A DNA stretch of 64,000 nt from Anaerolineae bacterium (GTDB lineage: Bacteria; Chloroflexota; Anaerolineae; DRVO01), in NCBI GenBank assembly GCA_013178015.1, contig JABLXR010000008.1, positions 62,001 to 126,000 on the forward strand. Direction: 5' to 3'. The position numbers and the translations under genes are program-made. Below are positions 1 to 8,933 of the stretch, one piece after another (the first letter of the stretch is position 1; each line of letters begins with the position of its first letter). Below the pieces are notes generated by a model. That model searched no databases and was not told the DNA's origin. It saw only the letters and a program-made list of their open reading frames with translations.

Positions 1-2
1 GC

Positions 3-1469
3 TTCGGGGTGATGCTGGGCCTGTCGCTGGCTGTTCTCGGGGGTATGGGCGTGGCCCACCTGATGCGGCGGTTACCTCGCCGGCAGTGGTGGCTGCTGGG
101 CGGGCTGACGCTGCTGTTTCTGGGAGAGAACCTGTCGGCGCCGCTGCCTTTGTCCGACATGAGAGTGCCTTCGCTGTACAGGTTGATCCGAGAGGAGCCG
201 GGCGATTTCGCCGTGCTCGAGTTGCCGCTGGGATGGCGGAACGGCTTCCGAGTGACCGGGGCGCAGCACGTCGGCATCATGTTCAGCCAGTTCTACCAGA
301 CGGCGCACGGCAAGAGGCTGCTGGGCGGCAACACCTCCCGCAATCCGGAGCTCAAGTTCCAGTACTTCGCCGAGATGCCCGTGCTCGAGTCCCTGGTGGC
401 CCTGCAGACAGGGCGGGGCCTGCCGACGGACGCGTGGGAGCACGACCGTGCCCTGGCCGGAAGGGTGCTGGCGGCGCTGGGCGTCCGCTACGTGGTGACC
501 CACACGCCCCCCGTGGACGGGCCTTTGCGGCAATACGTTGAGGAAGTGCTGCCCACCCGATTGGTGGCGGAGCAGGAGGGGATGCGCGTCTACGCGGTCC
601 AGTCCGACAGTGGCCTGGGGCCGCTGGACCTGCGGGTTGCCCTGGCGGAGGGCTGGGGAAGCAGGAGGGCGCCGGCCCCGGCGGTGCGGTCTCGGGCTCG
701 GCTGCTGGTGCCCGGGGGCGACGTGCGCCACCTGACGCTCGAGGTGAGAGGCTTGGGCACGGGCGATGCGGTGGCGGTGGAGGCCGGCGGACGCCTGGTG
801 GGGGAGTGCCAGCTCACGGATGAGTGGTCGAAGTGCCAGGTATCCCTGCCCCCCGAATCTGCCCCTGTGCAGCAGGTCTTGTTGCTGGGAGCCCGGCGGC
901 GAGACCCCCGATCGCTGCCAGCTGTTCGCGCCATCGGGAACACTGGCGTGCAGGCGCCGGTGGACCTGTACGTGCGGAGCGCAGGGGAGGAGTTCGGCGA
1001 CTTCGGCCGGGTGTACGTTGGTGGGCGAGAGGCAAGCCCGAATGGCCGGGGCTACAATCTGGTGGCTCTCGATGCCGTCTCAGGTGAGATCATCTCGAGA
1101 CGGTCGTTCGACACCCATGCCGACCCCCAGGCATCGTCGGAGATGTCCGCCTACCTGGAATCGCTTCCGTGGGGCACCATCGTGGCCGGCGCCGTCGCCG
1201 ATGAGGCGTCGCTCAACCTGAGCCAGGAGGCAGTAGGGGCTCTGGGGCGGCTGGGCCTGGAAGCCGACCTGCGGGGGTGCTTCCGCTGCGCCCATGCTTT
1301 CGTGGGCGTGGTCGGTGCCGAGACGGGAACGGCTGAGGAATCCTGGGGTGACATCGGGGTGCAGGAGGTGATAGTGGGACGCGGCGTCAGCGAGCCGGCT
1401 GTCTACTTCGAGCTGCGCTCCCTGGCGGTAGACCCGGGAGGTCAATCGTCCGGGGCGCGCAGGCGATAG
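3..1469 (+). CDS. C-terminal part of a large membrane protein (YfhO/glycosyltransferase-like), truncated by the window edge
   Basis: The frame is open to the window edge, so this is the C-terminal end of a longer gene. The visible part opens with a hydrophobic stretch, a short basic loop (MRRLPRRQWW) and a second hydrophobic stretch, then about 440 mostly extracytoplasmic residues. The soluble part contains LEYPLG-like (here LELPLGW), RLLGGNTSR and LGVRYVVTH segments. Such segments recur in the C-terminal domains of polytopic YfhO-like or GT39-like proteins that act on cell-surface polysaccharide; this family link is from memory of motif style. The 3' end overlaps the convergent response regulator by 28 bases. 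Exact family and substrate are not known. Confidence 0.6.
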   Translation, partial: FGVMLGLSLAVLGGMGVAHLMRRLPRRQWWLLGGLTLLFLGENLSAPLPLSDMRVPSLYRLIREEPGDFAVLELPLGWRNGFRVTGAQHVGIMFSQFYQTAHGKRLLGGNTSRNPELKFQYFAEMPVLESLVALQTGRGLPTDAWEHDRALAGRVLAALGVRYVVTHTPPVDGPLRQYVEEVLPTRLVAEQEGMRVYAVQSDSGLGPLDLRVALAEGWGSRRAPAPAVRSRARLLVPGGDVRHLTLEVRGLGTGDAVAVEAGGRLVGECQLTDEWSKCQVSLPPESAPVQQVLLLGARRRDPRSLPAVRAIGNTGVQAPVDLYVRSAGEEFGDFGRVYVGGREASPNGRGYNLVALDAVSGEIISRRSFDTHADPQASSEMSAYLESLPWGTIVAGAVADEASLNLSQEAVGALGRLGLEADLRGCFRCAHAFVGVVGAETGTAEESWGDIGVQEVIVGRGVSEPAVYFELRSLAVDPGGQSSGARRR

Positions 1470-2140
1470 CCGATGCCCCACTCGGTTATGATGAGCTTGG
1501 GGTTGGTGGGATCGTCTTCGAGCTTCTCTCGCAGGTACCGCACGTAGAGCCGAAGGTACTGGAGCTGGTCGGCGTAGTCGGAACCCCAGATCTCGGTCAG
1601 CAGATACCGATGTGGGAGGACGCGCCCGGCGGCTCGCACCAGGGTAGAGAGCAGCCGGAACTCAGTGGGCGTGAGCCCTACCTCCTGGCCGTTCTTGCTT
1701 ACCCGGTGCCGCTTGAGGTCCACCACCACGTTGCCGAAGGTGAGCGGCCTGGCGACCGCCGATTGGCGGAAGCCCGTGCGGCGCATAAGGGCGTACACCC
1801 GTGCTATCAGCTCGGTGGCTCCGAACGGTTTGACCAGGTAGTCGTCGGCACCCAGCTCGAGGGCGCGCACGATGTCGGCCTCTCGTCCGCGGGCGCTGAT
1901 AACTATGATGGGCACCTCGCTCACGTCCCTCAGCCGACGACAGAGCTCCCATCCGTCCATGCGGGGCATCATGATATCGAGCAGGATGATATCCGGCTTG
2001 CGGTCGAAGGCCTTCCGCAGGCCGTCCAGCCCGTCATGGGCCAGGTCAACGTCGAAGCCCTCCTGGCGCAGCATCAGCTCGATCACCCCCGCGAACTGAG
2101 GCTCGTCGTCTACCACCAGGATGCAGCCTTTGCCTTCCAT
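1442..2140 (-). CDS. OmpR/PhoB-family two-component response regulator
   Basis: 232-residue DNA-binding response regulator. The receiver domain (about 1-120) has the acidic pair D11-D12, phosphoacceptor D55 in IILLD, S82 and K104 in YLVKPF. A winged-helix output domain (about 130-228) ends with the expected WGIGYR motif. I chose the ATG at 2140 because it is preceded by GGAGGG at a workable distance and starts directly at the receiver fold; a longer frame adds 15 residues of no family character. No histidine kinase lies beside it in this window, so its partner is unknown. The gene is convergent with the upstream membrane protein. Confidence 0.93.
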   Translation of the reverse strand: MEGKGCILVVDDEPQFAGVIELMLRQEGFDVDLAHDGLDGLRKAFDRKPDIILLDIMMPRMDGWELCRRLRDVSEVPIIVISARGREADIVRALELGADDYLVKPFGATELIARVYALMRRTGFRQSAVARPLTFGNVVVDLKRHRVSKNGQEVGLTPTEFRLLSTLVRAAGRVLPHRYLLTEIWGSDYADQLQYLRLYVRYLREKLEDDPTNPKLIITEWGIGYRLRAPDD

Positions 2141-2172
2141 ACCCCGCGCACCCTCCGCAGACTGCCGGGCGC

Positions 2173-2201
2173 AGTATAGCAGCATTGGCGGTCCGCACCA
2201 A
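2173..2201 (-). promoter_or_regulatory. Sigma-70-type promoter of the response regulator
   Basis: On the minus strand TTGGTG (2196-2201) and TATACT (2173-2178) are separated by 17 bases. The predicted start lies about 25 bases ahead of the ATG at 2140. Seen in sequence; activity is inferred. Confidence 0.6.
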
Positions 2202-2369
2202 GGCTGCTAGACTCACGCCATGAGAACTACTGTTACTATGGTCGGTGTTGCGGCAAGCCCCCTGCCAAGCATCGCCGCACCTCTTGGCGACTCTGAGGCA
2301 GGTGATAGCAGCGAGCGTGCCAGCGGACCGCTCAAGGAGACCAGTACTGCTGTTGGGGGCGATGGGCCG

Positions 2370-3221
2370 ATGATCGTAGACGCTCACGTTCATGTGTTTC
2401 CTCCGGACTGGGTGGCGGCGAAGGAGCACCTGCTGGCGCGGGACTCCTATTTCGAGACGTTGTACCGGGGGCCCAGGGGGCACATGGCTAGTGCGGATGA
2501 CCTGCTGCGGTCCATGGACGAGGCTGGGGTGCGGCTCTCAGTGGCGGCGGGTTTTGGCTGGGAAGACGGCGGACTCTGCCGAGAGCAGAACGACTACTTA
2601 TTGGAGTGCGTGCGGCGGCACCCTGAGCGGATTGTGGGGCTGGCGACGGTCAATCCAGCGCGTGTGCGGGAGGCGGAAGGCGAGGCGGTTCGGGCGATAG
2701 AGGCGGGCCTAAGTGGGATCGGCGAGTTGATGCCCGACGGACCCGGATACAGCCTGGACGACCGGAAGGTGATGGAGCCGTTGGCGCGAGTGGCCGAGAG
2801 TCTGCAGGTCCCGGTGCTGGTGCACGTGTCCGAGCCGGTGGGGCACTCCTATCCGGGCAAGGGCACGGTTGCGCCGGCCCAGGTGGTTGCCACGGCGCAG
2901 GCCTTTCCCTCTCTCACCCTTGTGTGCGCCCACTGGGGCGGTGGTCTGCCCTTCTACGAGCTTATGCCCGAGGTGGCCCGGGCGCTGGCGCGGGTGTACT
3001 ACGATACGGCGGCGTGGCCGCTCCTCTACCGGGACGAGGTGTTCGCCTCGATGGCTGGCGTGGCGCCCCATAAGGTTCTGTTTGCCACGGACTACCCGCT
3101 CATCTCTCAGCGACAGGCGCTGCAGCGGCTGGACGGGGTGCGGTGGGACGGCGCTGTGCGGGAAGCCGTCCTGGGAGGTAACGCACTGCGCGTGTATAGG
3201 GGGAGGAAGGGACATTGCTGA
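2370..3221 (+). CDS. Amidohydrolase-family (TIM-barrel) metal-dependent hydrolase
   Basis: About 283 residues starting MIVDAHVHVF, the classic HxH metal-binding first strand of the amidohydrolase-2 family. Further ligand-like positions follow: LVHVSEP in the middle, CAHWGGGLPF, and the catalytic-type Asp in LFATDYPL near the C-terminus. The upstream-extended frame from 2220 was not used, because family members begin at the MIVDAHVH segment. The 3' end overlaps thpR by 7 bases, so the two are probably translated together. Substrate cannot be told; relatives include decarboxylases and uronate-type hydrolases. Confidence 0.85.
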   Translation: MIVDAHVHVFPPDWVAAKEHLLARDSYFETLYRGPRGHMASADDLLRSMDEAGVRLSVAAGFGWEDGGLCREQNDYLLECVRRHPERIVGLATVNPARVREAEGEAVRAIEAGLSGIGELMPDGPGYSLDDRKVMEPLARVAESLQVPVLVHVSEPVGHSYPGKGTVAPAQVVATAQAFPSLTLVCAHWGGGLPFYELMPEVARALARVYYDTAAWPLLYRDEVFASMAGVAPHKVLFATDYPLISQRQALQRLDGVRWDGAVREAVLGGNALRVYRGRKGHC

Positions 3222-3802
3222 GGCTGTTCATCGCTGTGGAGCTACCCCGCTCGGTGCGCGAGGCGCTGGCCGAGGTGCAGAGAGGGCTTAGGGCCCACCC
3301 GGGAAGTCGCCACGTGCGCTGGACCGATCCGGAGGGGACTCACCTGACCCTGAGGTTCCTGGGAGAGACCCAGGAGCAGACGGTGCCGGCGGTGGAGCGC
3401 TGCCTGGTGGAGGCCTGCCTGACCTGTCCGCCGCTTAAGCTGAAGCTAGACGGGATAGGCGCCTTTCCCAGCCGTAAGCGCCCTCGGGTGGTCTGGGTGG
3501 GGCTGGACGCGGGCGACGATGCAGAACGGTTGGCGGCTCTGCAGGGAGCCCTGGAGCGGGGAGTGGTGCGGCTGGGATACCCTCCGGAGGAGCGGGCCTT
3601 CTCTGCCCATCTTACCCTGGGCCGAGTCCGTCGCGGCGCTGGGCCGCGGGAGTTGGGAGAGGTAACCGAGATGCTGGACGTCGGCGTGACAGTCCCAGCG
3701 CTCAGTTTCGAGGTGCCGAGCGTAAGCCTCATGTGCAGCACCCTCCGACCGGAAGGGGCGGTGTACTCCCGCGTGTCCGAGGGGGTCCTGGTCGGCCGAT
3801 GA
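3215..3802 (+). CDS. thpR: RNA 2',3'-cyclic 3'-phosphodiesterase (LigT/ThpR)
   Basis: 195-residue 2H-phosphoesterase. Both catalytic HxTx motifs are present (HLTL at residues 43-46 and 132-135), with the conserved FIAVELP start and the FLG stretch after the first motif. The family hydrolyses RNA 2',3'-cyclic phosphates, and some members act as tRNA-half ligases in vitro. The TTG start at 3215 sits inside the end of the preceding amidohydrolase, and the stop overlaps the start of the following nuclease (ATGA). That gives a three-gene, tightly coupled unit. Confidence 0.9.
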   Translation: MLRLFIAVELPRSVREALAEVQRGLRAHPGSRHVRWTDPEGTHLTLRFLGETQEQTVPAVERCLVEACLTCPPLKLKLDGIGAFPSRKRPRVVWVGLDAGDDAERLAALQGALERGVVRLGYPPEERAFSAHLTLGRVRRGAGPRELGEVTEMLDVGVTVPALSFEVPSVSLMCSTLRPEGAVYSRVSEGVLVGR

Positions 3803-4275
3803 CCTGTACGCCTCCGAGATTCATTGCTGATGCCATGCTGGGTCGCTTGGCGCGGTGGCTGCGCTTCGCCGGCTACGACACCGTGTACGACACCTCGCTG
3901 GATGACGGGGAGTTGGCGCGTTTGGCACGCGAGACCGGTCGGGTGTTGCTCACCCGCGATCGCGAACTGGCGGGGCGCCGTGGCATAACGGCATACCTGG
4001 TGAGTTCGGAGCAGATTCAGGAGCAGGTGGCCGAGGTGTTGCGCGCCTTCGGGAAGACAGGGCCAGTCTCGCCGCCGCGGTGCGCCGTGTGCAACGGCCT
4101 ACTGGCGGACGCCGAGCGCGAGTCGGTGCAGGGGAAGGTACCTCCACATGTATGGTCCGATCAGGCAGCGTTCCGGGTCTGCCGGGGCTGCGGCCGCGTG
4201 TACTGGGGTGGGACTCACTGGGAAGGCATTCGTCGGGGCCTGGAAGAAGCGCGGGGGACGCCACGTGACAGGTGA
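3799..4275 (+). CDS. Mut7-C family PIN-like RNase with zinc ribbon
   Basis: 158 residues. The N-terminal half carries the PIN-like Mut7-C fold with acidic residues D11 (FIADAMLGRLARWLR), D35 and D54 (LLTRDREL). The C-terminal half has a zinc ribbon with CxxC pairs at C95/C98 and C128/C131. This arrangement is the standard Mut7-C protein, predicted to be an RNase. The ATG overlaps the thpR stop. Pairing with ThpR, another RNA-end enzyme, fits a role in RNA processing; the precise substrate is unknown. Confidence 0.85.
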   Translation: MTCTPPRFIADAMLGRLARWLRFAGYDTVYDTSLDDGELARLARETGRVLLTRDRELAGRRGITAYLVSSEQIQEQVAEVLRAFGKTGPVSPPRCAVCNGLLADAERESVQGKVPPHVWSDQAAFRVCRGCGRVYWGGTHWEGIRRGLEEARGTPRDR

Positions 4276-4278
4276 CGC

Positions 4279-4369
4279 GTGATGCGTGACCCTTGGCGGA
4301 TGAGACACAATGCGCATAAGCAGGGTTCCTGCACTCACCACTCCCCACTAGCCACTGGTCACGCATCAC
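4279..4369. repeat. Intergenic inverted repeat
   Basis: A perfect 13-bp inverted repeat, GTGATGCGTGACC at 4279-4291 and GGTCACGCATCAC at 4357-4369, is separated by 65 bases between the nuclease and MFS genes. Imperfect extension on both sides (GTGACGC... and ...GTAGCACGT) suggests a degenerate repeated unit. It may act as a bidirectional hairpin or be a non-autonomous dispersed repeat. Confidence 0.65.
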
Positions 4370-4388
4370 GTAGCACGTAGGGGTTGCC

Positions 4389-5693
4389 ATGCGCAGTACT
4401 TCGCGCTTGCTTCTAAACCGGTTGGTTGGCCTGTACGAGGTGGCCCGAGGCCGGGGGCCATACGATGTGCAGGAGCGCAACGTCGCTCTGCTCTACCTAG
4501 ACATCGCGGCGGCCTCGGTGATGGCGGCGGCGGCCAACTTCAATGGGGCGCTGGCCCTGCGGCTGGGGGCGAGCAACGCCCTCATTGGGCTCATGACCTC
4601 GCTCCCAGCCCTGATCACTATGATTGGCATGATCCCGGCCTCGGTGATCGTGGAACGGCAGACGCGGCGCTGGCCCATGATGCTCCGGAGCCTGCTCATC
4701 ACCCGGGTGCTGTTCTTCCTCATCGTGCTGATCCCGCTGGTGGTACCGGCGCCGTACCAGGCAGCGGCGTTCGTAGCGCTGCTTACCATACGCTTCGTGC
4801 CGGTTCTGATCTTCTCTGCTGGTTTCGACTCGGCGCTGGCGGACATGATAGCGCCCCGCTTGCGGGCCCAGGTGTTCTCCTGGCGGAATATCCTGGCTAC
4901 GGCGGCCACCATCCTGGCGCTGCTTCTGATCCGGCCCTGGCTCGAGCTGGCTCCCTTTCCCCTGAACTACCAGGTCGTCTACATGATGGGCGGCCTGGCC
5001 GGCCTGGTGAGTTACTGGTTCTTGATCCGGATGCAGGTGCCAGACTCGGTTCCCCACCTGCCCGCGGAACGAGGGCGGCGGCTGAATCTGGAGATGGTGC
5101 GGGAGACCCTGGCGGGCAACCGGGCGTACGTGCGCTTCCTGGTGAACTCCCTGGCTGGCAACGCTGGCGCCTATCTCGCCAGCCCGCTCTACATAATCTA
5201 CTACGTACGCACGCTGAACGCGTCGGACGGGTGGATTGCCAGTGCCACGCTGGCCGCGAACCTTGCGGCCATGGTGGGGTTCTTCGTCTGGAGGCGGCTC
5301 CTGCCCCGGCTGGGTGAGGACAAGACTCTGAGGGCCACCTGGCCCATCACCGGGCTCTACCCTCTGCTCATCGGGATATCCGGGTCGCTCAACACCGTCA
5401 TCCTGGTGATCCTCTGGTACGGCGTGATCTCACCCGGGCTCAACCTGAGCCACTACAACACGTTGCTGGAGGTCTGCCCCCAGGCCCGCCGTCCGACGTA
5501 CATCTCGGTGTACAGCGCCCTCAACAATGCCCTCGCCTTTGCGCTTCCCATGCTAGCGGTGGCACTGGCGAACCGGTTCGGGCTAACGCCCGTGCTGGCT
5601 CTTGCCAGCTTGCTTTGGATCGCTGGAGGGGTGCTGTTCAGCGTCAACCCGGTGGGGGTGCCCGACGTCAGCCGCCAAGGGGCAGAACGCTGA
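4389..5693 (+). CDS. Major facilitator superfamily transporter
   Basis: 434 residues with about 12 hydrophobic segments spread over the length. An MFS-like short loop after the third helix reads VERQTRRWPMM, and a long central loop near residues 215-240 separates two six-helix halves. It lies 113 bases after the nuclease gene. Substrate is not evident. The start is the ATG at 4389, directly upstream of an SRLLLNRLVGLYEVARG leader that is hydrophilic and plausibly cytoplasmic. Confidence 0.85.
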   Translation: MRSTSRLLLNRLVGLYEVARGRGPYDVQERNVALLYLDIAAASVMAAAANFNGALALRLGASNALIGLMTSLPALITMIGMIPASVIVERQTRRWPMMLRSLLITRVLFFLIVLIPLVVPAPYQAAAFVALLTIRFVPVLIFSAGFDSALADMIAPRLRAQVFSWRNILATAATILALLLIRPWLELAPFPLNYQVVYMMGGLAGLVSYWFLIRMQVPDSVPHLPAERGRRLNLEMVRETLAGNRAYVRFLVNSLAGNAGAYLASPLYIIYYVRTLNASDGWIASATLAANLAAMVGFFVWRRLLPRLGEDKTLRATWPITGLYPLLIGISGSLNTVILVILWYGVISPGLNLSHYNTLLEVCPQARRPTYISVYSALNNALAFALPMLAVALANRFGLTPVLALASLLWIAGGVLFSVNPVGVPDVSRQGAER

Positions 5694-5905
5694 TGGCCCC
5701 GATGAAACGCTGATCTGCGCTGCTCCTAAGCGAACCTCAGCTCTGGCCCATCTCCTGAGAGGAGACGGGCATTTGGCTCGCCCTTCGTTCTTGGGGCAAG
5801 GGGCAGAGGATCAGGTTGGCTCTCTTGATCCGACTAGGTGTCTCCACCAAGACATATGCCACTGGGCTCATCAGCGCCGACGCCAGTCGGCGCCGTTCCA
5901 CATCC

Positions 5906-6934
5906 TCAGGCGGACTGCTTCAGTGGGCGTCTGAGCCCGACGCTCAGCTCGCCCAGATCGGTCATCAGGCGGGCGAAGTCGCTGAAGGTAAGGCTCTGAA
6001 GCCCATCGGAAAGAGCTTCCACCGGGTTCGGGTGCACCTCGATTATGAGTCCGTCGGCCCCTGCGGCTAGGGCTGCCTTGGCCAGTGAGGGCACGAGTTC
6101 GTAATGGCCGGCGGCGTGGCTGGGATCCACCAGGATGGGCAGGTGGCTGTAGCGCTTGACCACGCCGATGGCGCTGATGTCGAGGGTGAAGCGGGTGGCA
6201 GTCTCGAAGGTCCGGATGCCCCGCTCGCAGAGGATTACCTGCTCGTTTCCCTCGGCCAGCAGGTAGTCGGCCGTTTCCAGCCACTCCTCGATGGTGGCTG
6301 ACAGCCCTCGTTTGAGGACGACTGGGTGACGCGAGCGGCCCAGCTCTCGCAGAAGGGCGAAATTCTGCATGTTACGGGCGCCTACCTGGAGAATATCTGC
6401 TACCTCGGCCACTTCCTCGATCTGTCGGGGGTCCATGACCTCGGTGACCACGGGCATTCCCGTGCGCTCTTTCACTTGGCGCAGGATCTCGAGCCCACCT
6501 GCGCCCAGGCCCTGGAAGCTAAAGGGGGAGGAGCGCGGCTTGTAGGCTCCTCCACGGAGAACCGTGGCGCCAGACGCCTTCACCGACTCCGCCGTGGCCA
6601 GCATCTGCTCCAGGCTCTCCACCGAGCAGGGGCCCGCCATCACCACGGGAGTGTCGCCGCCAATGGAGATGCTGCCCACGTGCACTACGGTACGCTCGGA
6701 GCGAAACTCGCGGGAGGCAAGCTTGTAGGGCCGCATGATCCGGGTGACGCTTTCCACTCCCGGGATTACGGCGAAGCTGTCGGTAGGAACACGGCCAGTG
6801 TTGCTGCCCAGGATGGCCACCACTACCTTGTCTGTGCCGATGTTCAGCTGCACGTCGAAGCCTAGCGACCGAGCCCGGCCGATGACGGCGTCCAACTGCG
6901 CCTGGGATGCTCCCGCTTTCATCTCAACGATCAT
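5906..6934 (-). CDS. aroF: 3-deoxy-7-phosphoheptulonate (DAHP) synthase
   Basis: 342-residue DAHP synthase of the short, KDO8P-synthase-related type. It catalyses the first step of the shikimate pathway from phosphoenolpyruvate and erythrose 4-phosphate. An N-terminal ferredoxin-like domain (about 1-70) precedes the barrel. Barrel motifs visible are MAGPCSVES, LRGGAYKPRSSPFSFQG, VGARNMQNF, LKRG and LVDPSHAAG. The N-terminal domain is the one that binds aromatic amino acids in regulated members. No other shikimate gene is adjacent. The ATG lacks a strong Shine-Dalgarno sequence. Confidence 0.95.
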   Translation of the reverse strand: MIVEMKAGASQAQLDAVIGRARSLGFDVQLNIGTDKVVVAILGSNTGRVPTDSFAVIPGVESVTRIMRPYKLASREFRSERTVVHVGSISIGGDTPVVMAGPCSVESLEQMLATAESVKASGATVLRGGAYKPRSSPFSFQGLGAGGLEILRQVKERTGMPVVTEVMDPRQIEEVAEVADILQVGARNMQNFALLRELGRSRHPVVLKRGLSATIEEWLETADYLLAEGNEQVILCERGIRTFETATRFTLDISAIGVVKRYSHLPILVDPSHAAGHYELVPSLAKAALAAGADGLIIEVHPNPVEALSDGLQSLTFSDFARLMTDLGELSVGLRRPLKQSA

Positions 6935-6961
6935 GGCTCGCCCCCAAGGGGAACAGAATGA

Positions 6962-6978
6962 GGCCGCTCTCGGCGGCC
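6962..6978 (-). other. Hairpin just upstream of aroF
   Basis: On the minus strand GGCCGC and GCGGCC flank a five-base loop, followed by TCATTCTGTT. It lies about 28 bases before the aroF start. It could be an attenuator or simply a GC-rich hairpin; no T-box or tryptophan-rich leader peptide was seen. The rest of 6935-7223 shows nothing I can name. Confidence 0.3.
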
Positions 6979-7223
6979 CCAGCGCCCCACATATCAGCTC
7001 GCTCTCAGTCTATGGCGCCTGCGTAGTGTCGGCAAGAAGCGACCGCTGGAGGTGCGTCTCGGATGGGGCAAGTGTGGGACACAGGTAGCCTGCAGGAGTG
7101 GAGCGCAGGCCCGCTCACTCCCCGAGCTGACTCCGACTCTGGAATCGCGGACCCCTCGGATGGGAGCTGGGCGCGACATCGTCGTCCCCAGCGCCGAGGC
7201 TGAAAGGCACCTCCTGCGACGAT

Positions 7224-8858
7224 TCAGGACCTCCTGCGATCGAGGCGGAAGCCGAGGGCGCGGAGGCGGGCGGCGGCGGCCGCCCAGCGCTCTCGGCGGA
7301 ACAGCAGCCGCCCGCGCGGCAGCTCGGCCTCCAGGCAGAGCTTGATACCGGGATCCTGGAGAAGATCTTCGAGGGCGTCCTCATCCTCGGGCTCGAGCAC
7401 TACGGCGGCCTCGGCCCAAGCGGTAGGCGGACCCATGAGGGCCGCCAGTGCTCTCCGCGAGCCGTCGTCGAACCCGGATGCATTTGCCTCCAGGAAGCGC
7501 TCCAGCCGCGCCGAGTCGATGCCGCGCCGGTGGGCGCGTCGCACCGACGCCCGGGTGAGCCGGTATGCGCCCGGCACGGGGCCGCGATCTGCCACCGCTT
7601 CTACCTGGTAGCGAAGGAGCAGAGGCGCCTCGCGAGCCAGGGTCAAGGTCAGCCCGGGGCCCAGGGAAAGCGGACTAGCGATCGCTTCTGCGACCGGCTC
7701 CTGCGATGCCCACCAGGCCGTCGCTTCCACCCGCAGGCAGCGCATCGGGCCCGCGGCCCCGAGGGAGACCGCCGCCAGCGCGTTCAGCGCCACCAGCACC
7801 TCTTCCAGGAAGCGCCCTTCCACTCGCATCCAGGCCGCGAGCCCATCCAGGGGCGCGCCACCGGGGCCGTCGCGGAGGTAGAGGCTGTCGAAGTCGGAGT
7901 CGGAGCGCAGGAAGTCGGGGCACATTCGCTGCATCCAATCCTGGAGATCGGCCACCGCGTACCACCGGGCTGGTTCCAGGCGCTCAAGGGCGTCGACGAT
8001 GGCCTGACGGGCCGGCGCGGCGGCCGGCACCTGACCGCCCTCGAACACCAGGCCCGGGGCGCGGAGCAGCTCGTGCCACGAGGTGCTGGCCAGCCAGGCG
8101 TGGGCAACTGCAGCCAGGGCGTCGGAACGAGGCGACGCAAGCCAGGTTCGGATCCTCCCCGCGTCTCTCTGGTTGATAGCAGCGTCCCTCAGGAACCTCA
8201 TCTCGTGAGCCAGGGCCTGCGCCAGGGCCGCGAAATACTCGATGCGAGCCTCATCGGGGGCGTCGGGCTCGGAAGCCAGCCGGGATCGCACCGCGGAATG
8301 CAGCGGCCGCTCACCAAGACGGGCGGCCCCCACCACATGGTAGAGGGCACGAACCAGGAAGTCGTCGGCGGGCCGAGCGATACGCACGTCGCCTTCGACA
8401 GGAGTCGGTTCGGCTGGCGGCCGGGCGTCCTCTTCCCGGACGGGTATGAGGGGGGCGGCGTCGGTGGGTAAGTACCACACGGCGGTCTCTTTGCCTGGGC
8501 TGAATCCGCGGAAAATGAGCCCACGGAAGAGCAGCGACTCCGTGACGCTCTGTGGGTGCTCCCATAGCCGCTCGCGCACCAGGCGGGCGGGCCCGAATCG
8601 GCGGACGCCACCGAATTCGTGTTCGAAGTAGACAGCTGGCATCCACCCACCTTTGGCTGCCAGCCGCGCCACCGCCCGGCGCTCCTCCTCGGACAGCTCC
8701 TCCCAGAGCAGACGAACGGAGAGTGGTCGGGAGTTGGCCTCGCTCAGGGCAGCCAGCAGCTGGGGACGACTGGCGGAGGCGTCCAGCCCTCGGGTGAGGG
8801 CGATGGCCCGAAGCAGCTCGGTGTCGTAGTCGAGCAGGCTCTGGGGGGTGTTCAGCAC
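7224..8858 (-). CDS. Helicase-associated-domain protein (XPB/Ssl2 N-terminal-like)
   Basis: About 544 residues. A C-terminal segment (GAYRLTRASVRRAHRRGID followed by a leucine-rich helix) matches the style of the helicase C3-type domain found alone or fused to XPB-like helicases. No helicase motifs (Walker A, DEAD/H) are present, so this is not itself an ATPase. I chose the GTG at 8858 (VLNTPQSLLDY) because the longer frame from 8957 would overlap the promoter and start of the divergent gene. An XPB-type helicase is often encoded nearby in other genomes but is not in this window. Confidence 0.55.
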   Translation of the reverse strand: MLNTPQSLLDYDTELLRAIALTRGLDASASRPQLLAALSEANSRPLSVRLLWEELSEEERRAVARLAAKGGWMPAVYFEHEFGGVRRFGPARLVRERLWEHPQSVTESLLFRGLIFRGFSPGKETAVWYLPTDAAPLIPVREEDARPPAEPTPVEGDVRIARPADDFLVRALYHVVGAARLGERPLHSAVRSRLASEPDAPDEARIEYFAALAQALAHEMRFLRDAAINQRDAGRIRTWLASPRSDALAAVAHAWLASTSWHELLRAPGLVFEGGQVPAAAPARQAIVDALERLEPARWYAVADLQDWMQRMCPDFLRSDSDFDSLYLRDGPGGAPLDGLAAWMRVEGRFLEEVLVALNALAAVSLGAAGPMRCLRVEATAWWASQEPVAEAIASPLSLGPGLTLTLAREAPLLLRYQVEAVADRGPVPGAYRLTRASVRRAHRRGIDSARLERFLEANASGFDDGSRRALAALMGPPTAWAEAAVVLEPEDEDALEDLLQDPGIKLCLEAELPRGRLLFRRERWAAAAARLRALGFRLDRRRS

Positions 8859-8879
8859 GGGGGTCCTCGCACGGATGCT

Positions 8880-8909
8880 TTGCCGGTCTTGCTGCCACAA
8901 CTCTATAAT
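8880..8909 (+). promoter_or_regulatory. Sigma-70-type promoter of the membrane/spermidine-synthase-like gene
   Basis: TTGCCG at 8880-8885 and a perfect TATAAT at 8904-8909 are separated by 18 bases, about 25 bases before the start codon at 8934. It lies in the gap between two divergent genes. Confidence 0.65.
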
Positions 8910-8933
8910 CGCCGATTGCCGGGGAGGCAAGTG

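Noticed and set aside
2220-2369. N-terminal extension of the first amidohydrolase, or a T-box-like leader
   Set aside because: The protein family starts at MIVDAHVH. The region has some pairing, but the conserved T-box motif is not present.
6935-7223. Riboswitch or T-box ahead of aroF
   Set aside because: Looked for T-box, tryptophan-leader and tRNA-like features on the minus strand; only a short GC hairpin was found.
8619-8933. Extension of the spermidine-synthase-like gene into the divergent gene
   Set aside because: It overlaps the helicase-associated gene by over 200 bases and the real start has its own promoter and Shine-Dalgarno at 8880-8934.
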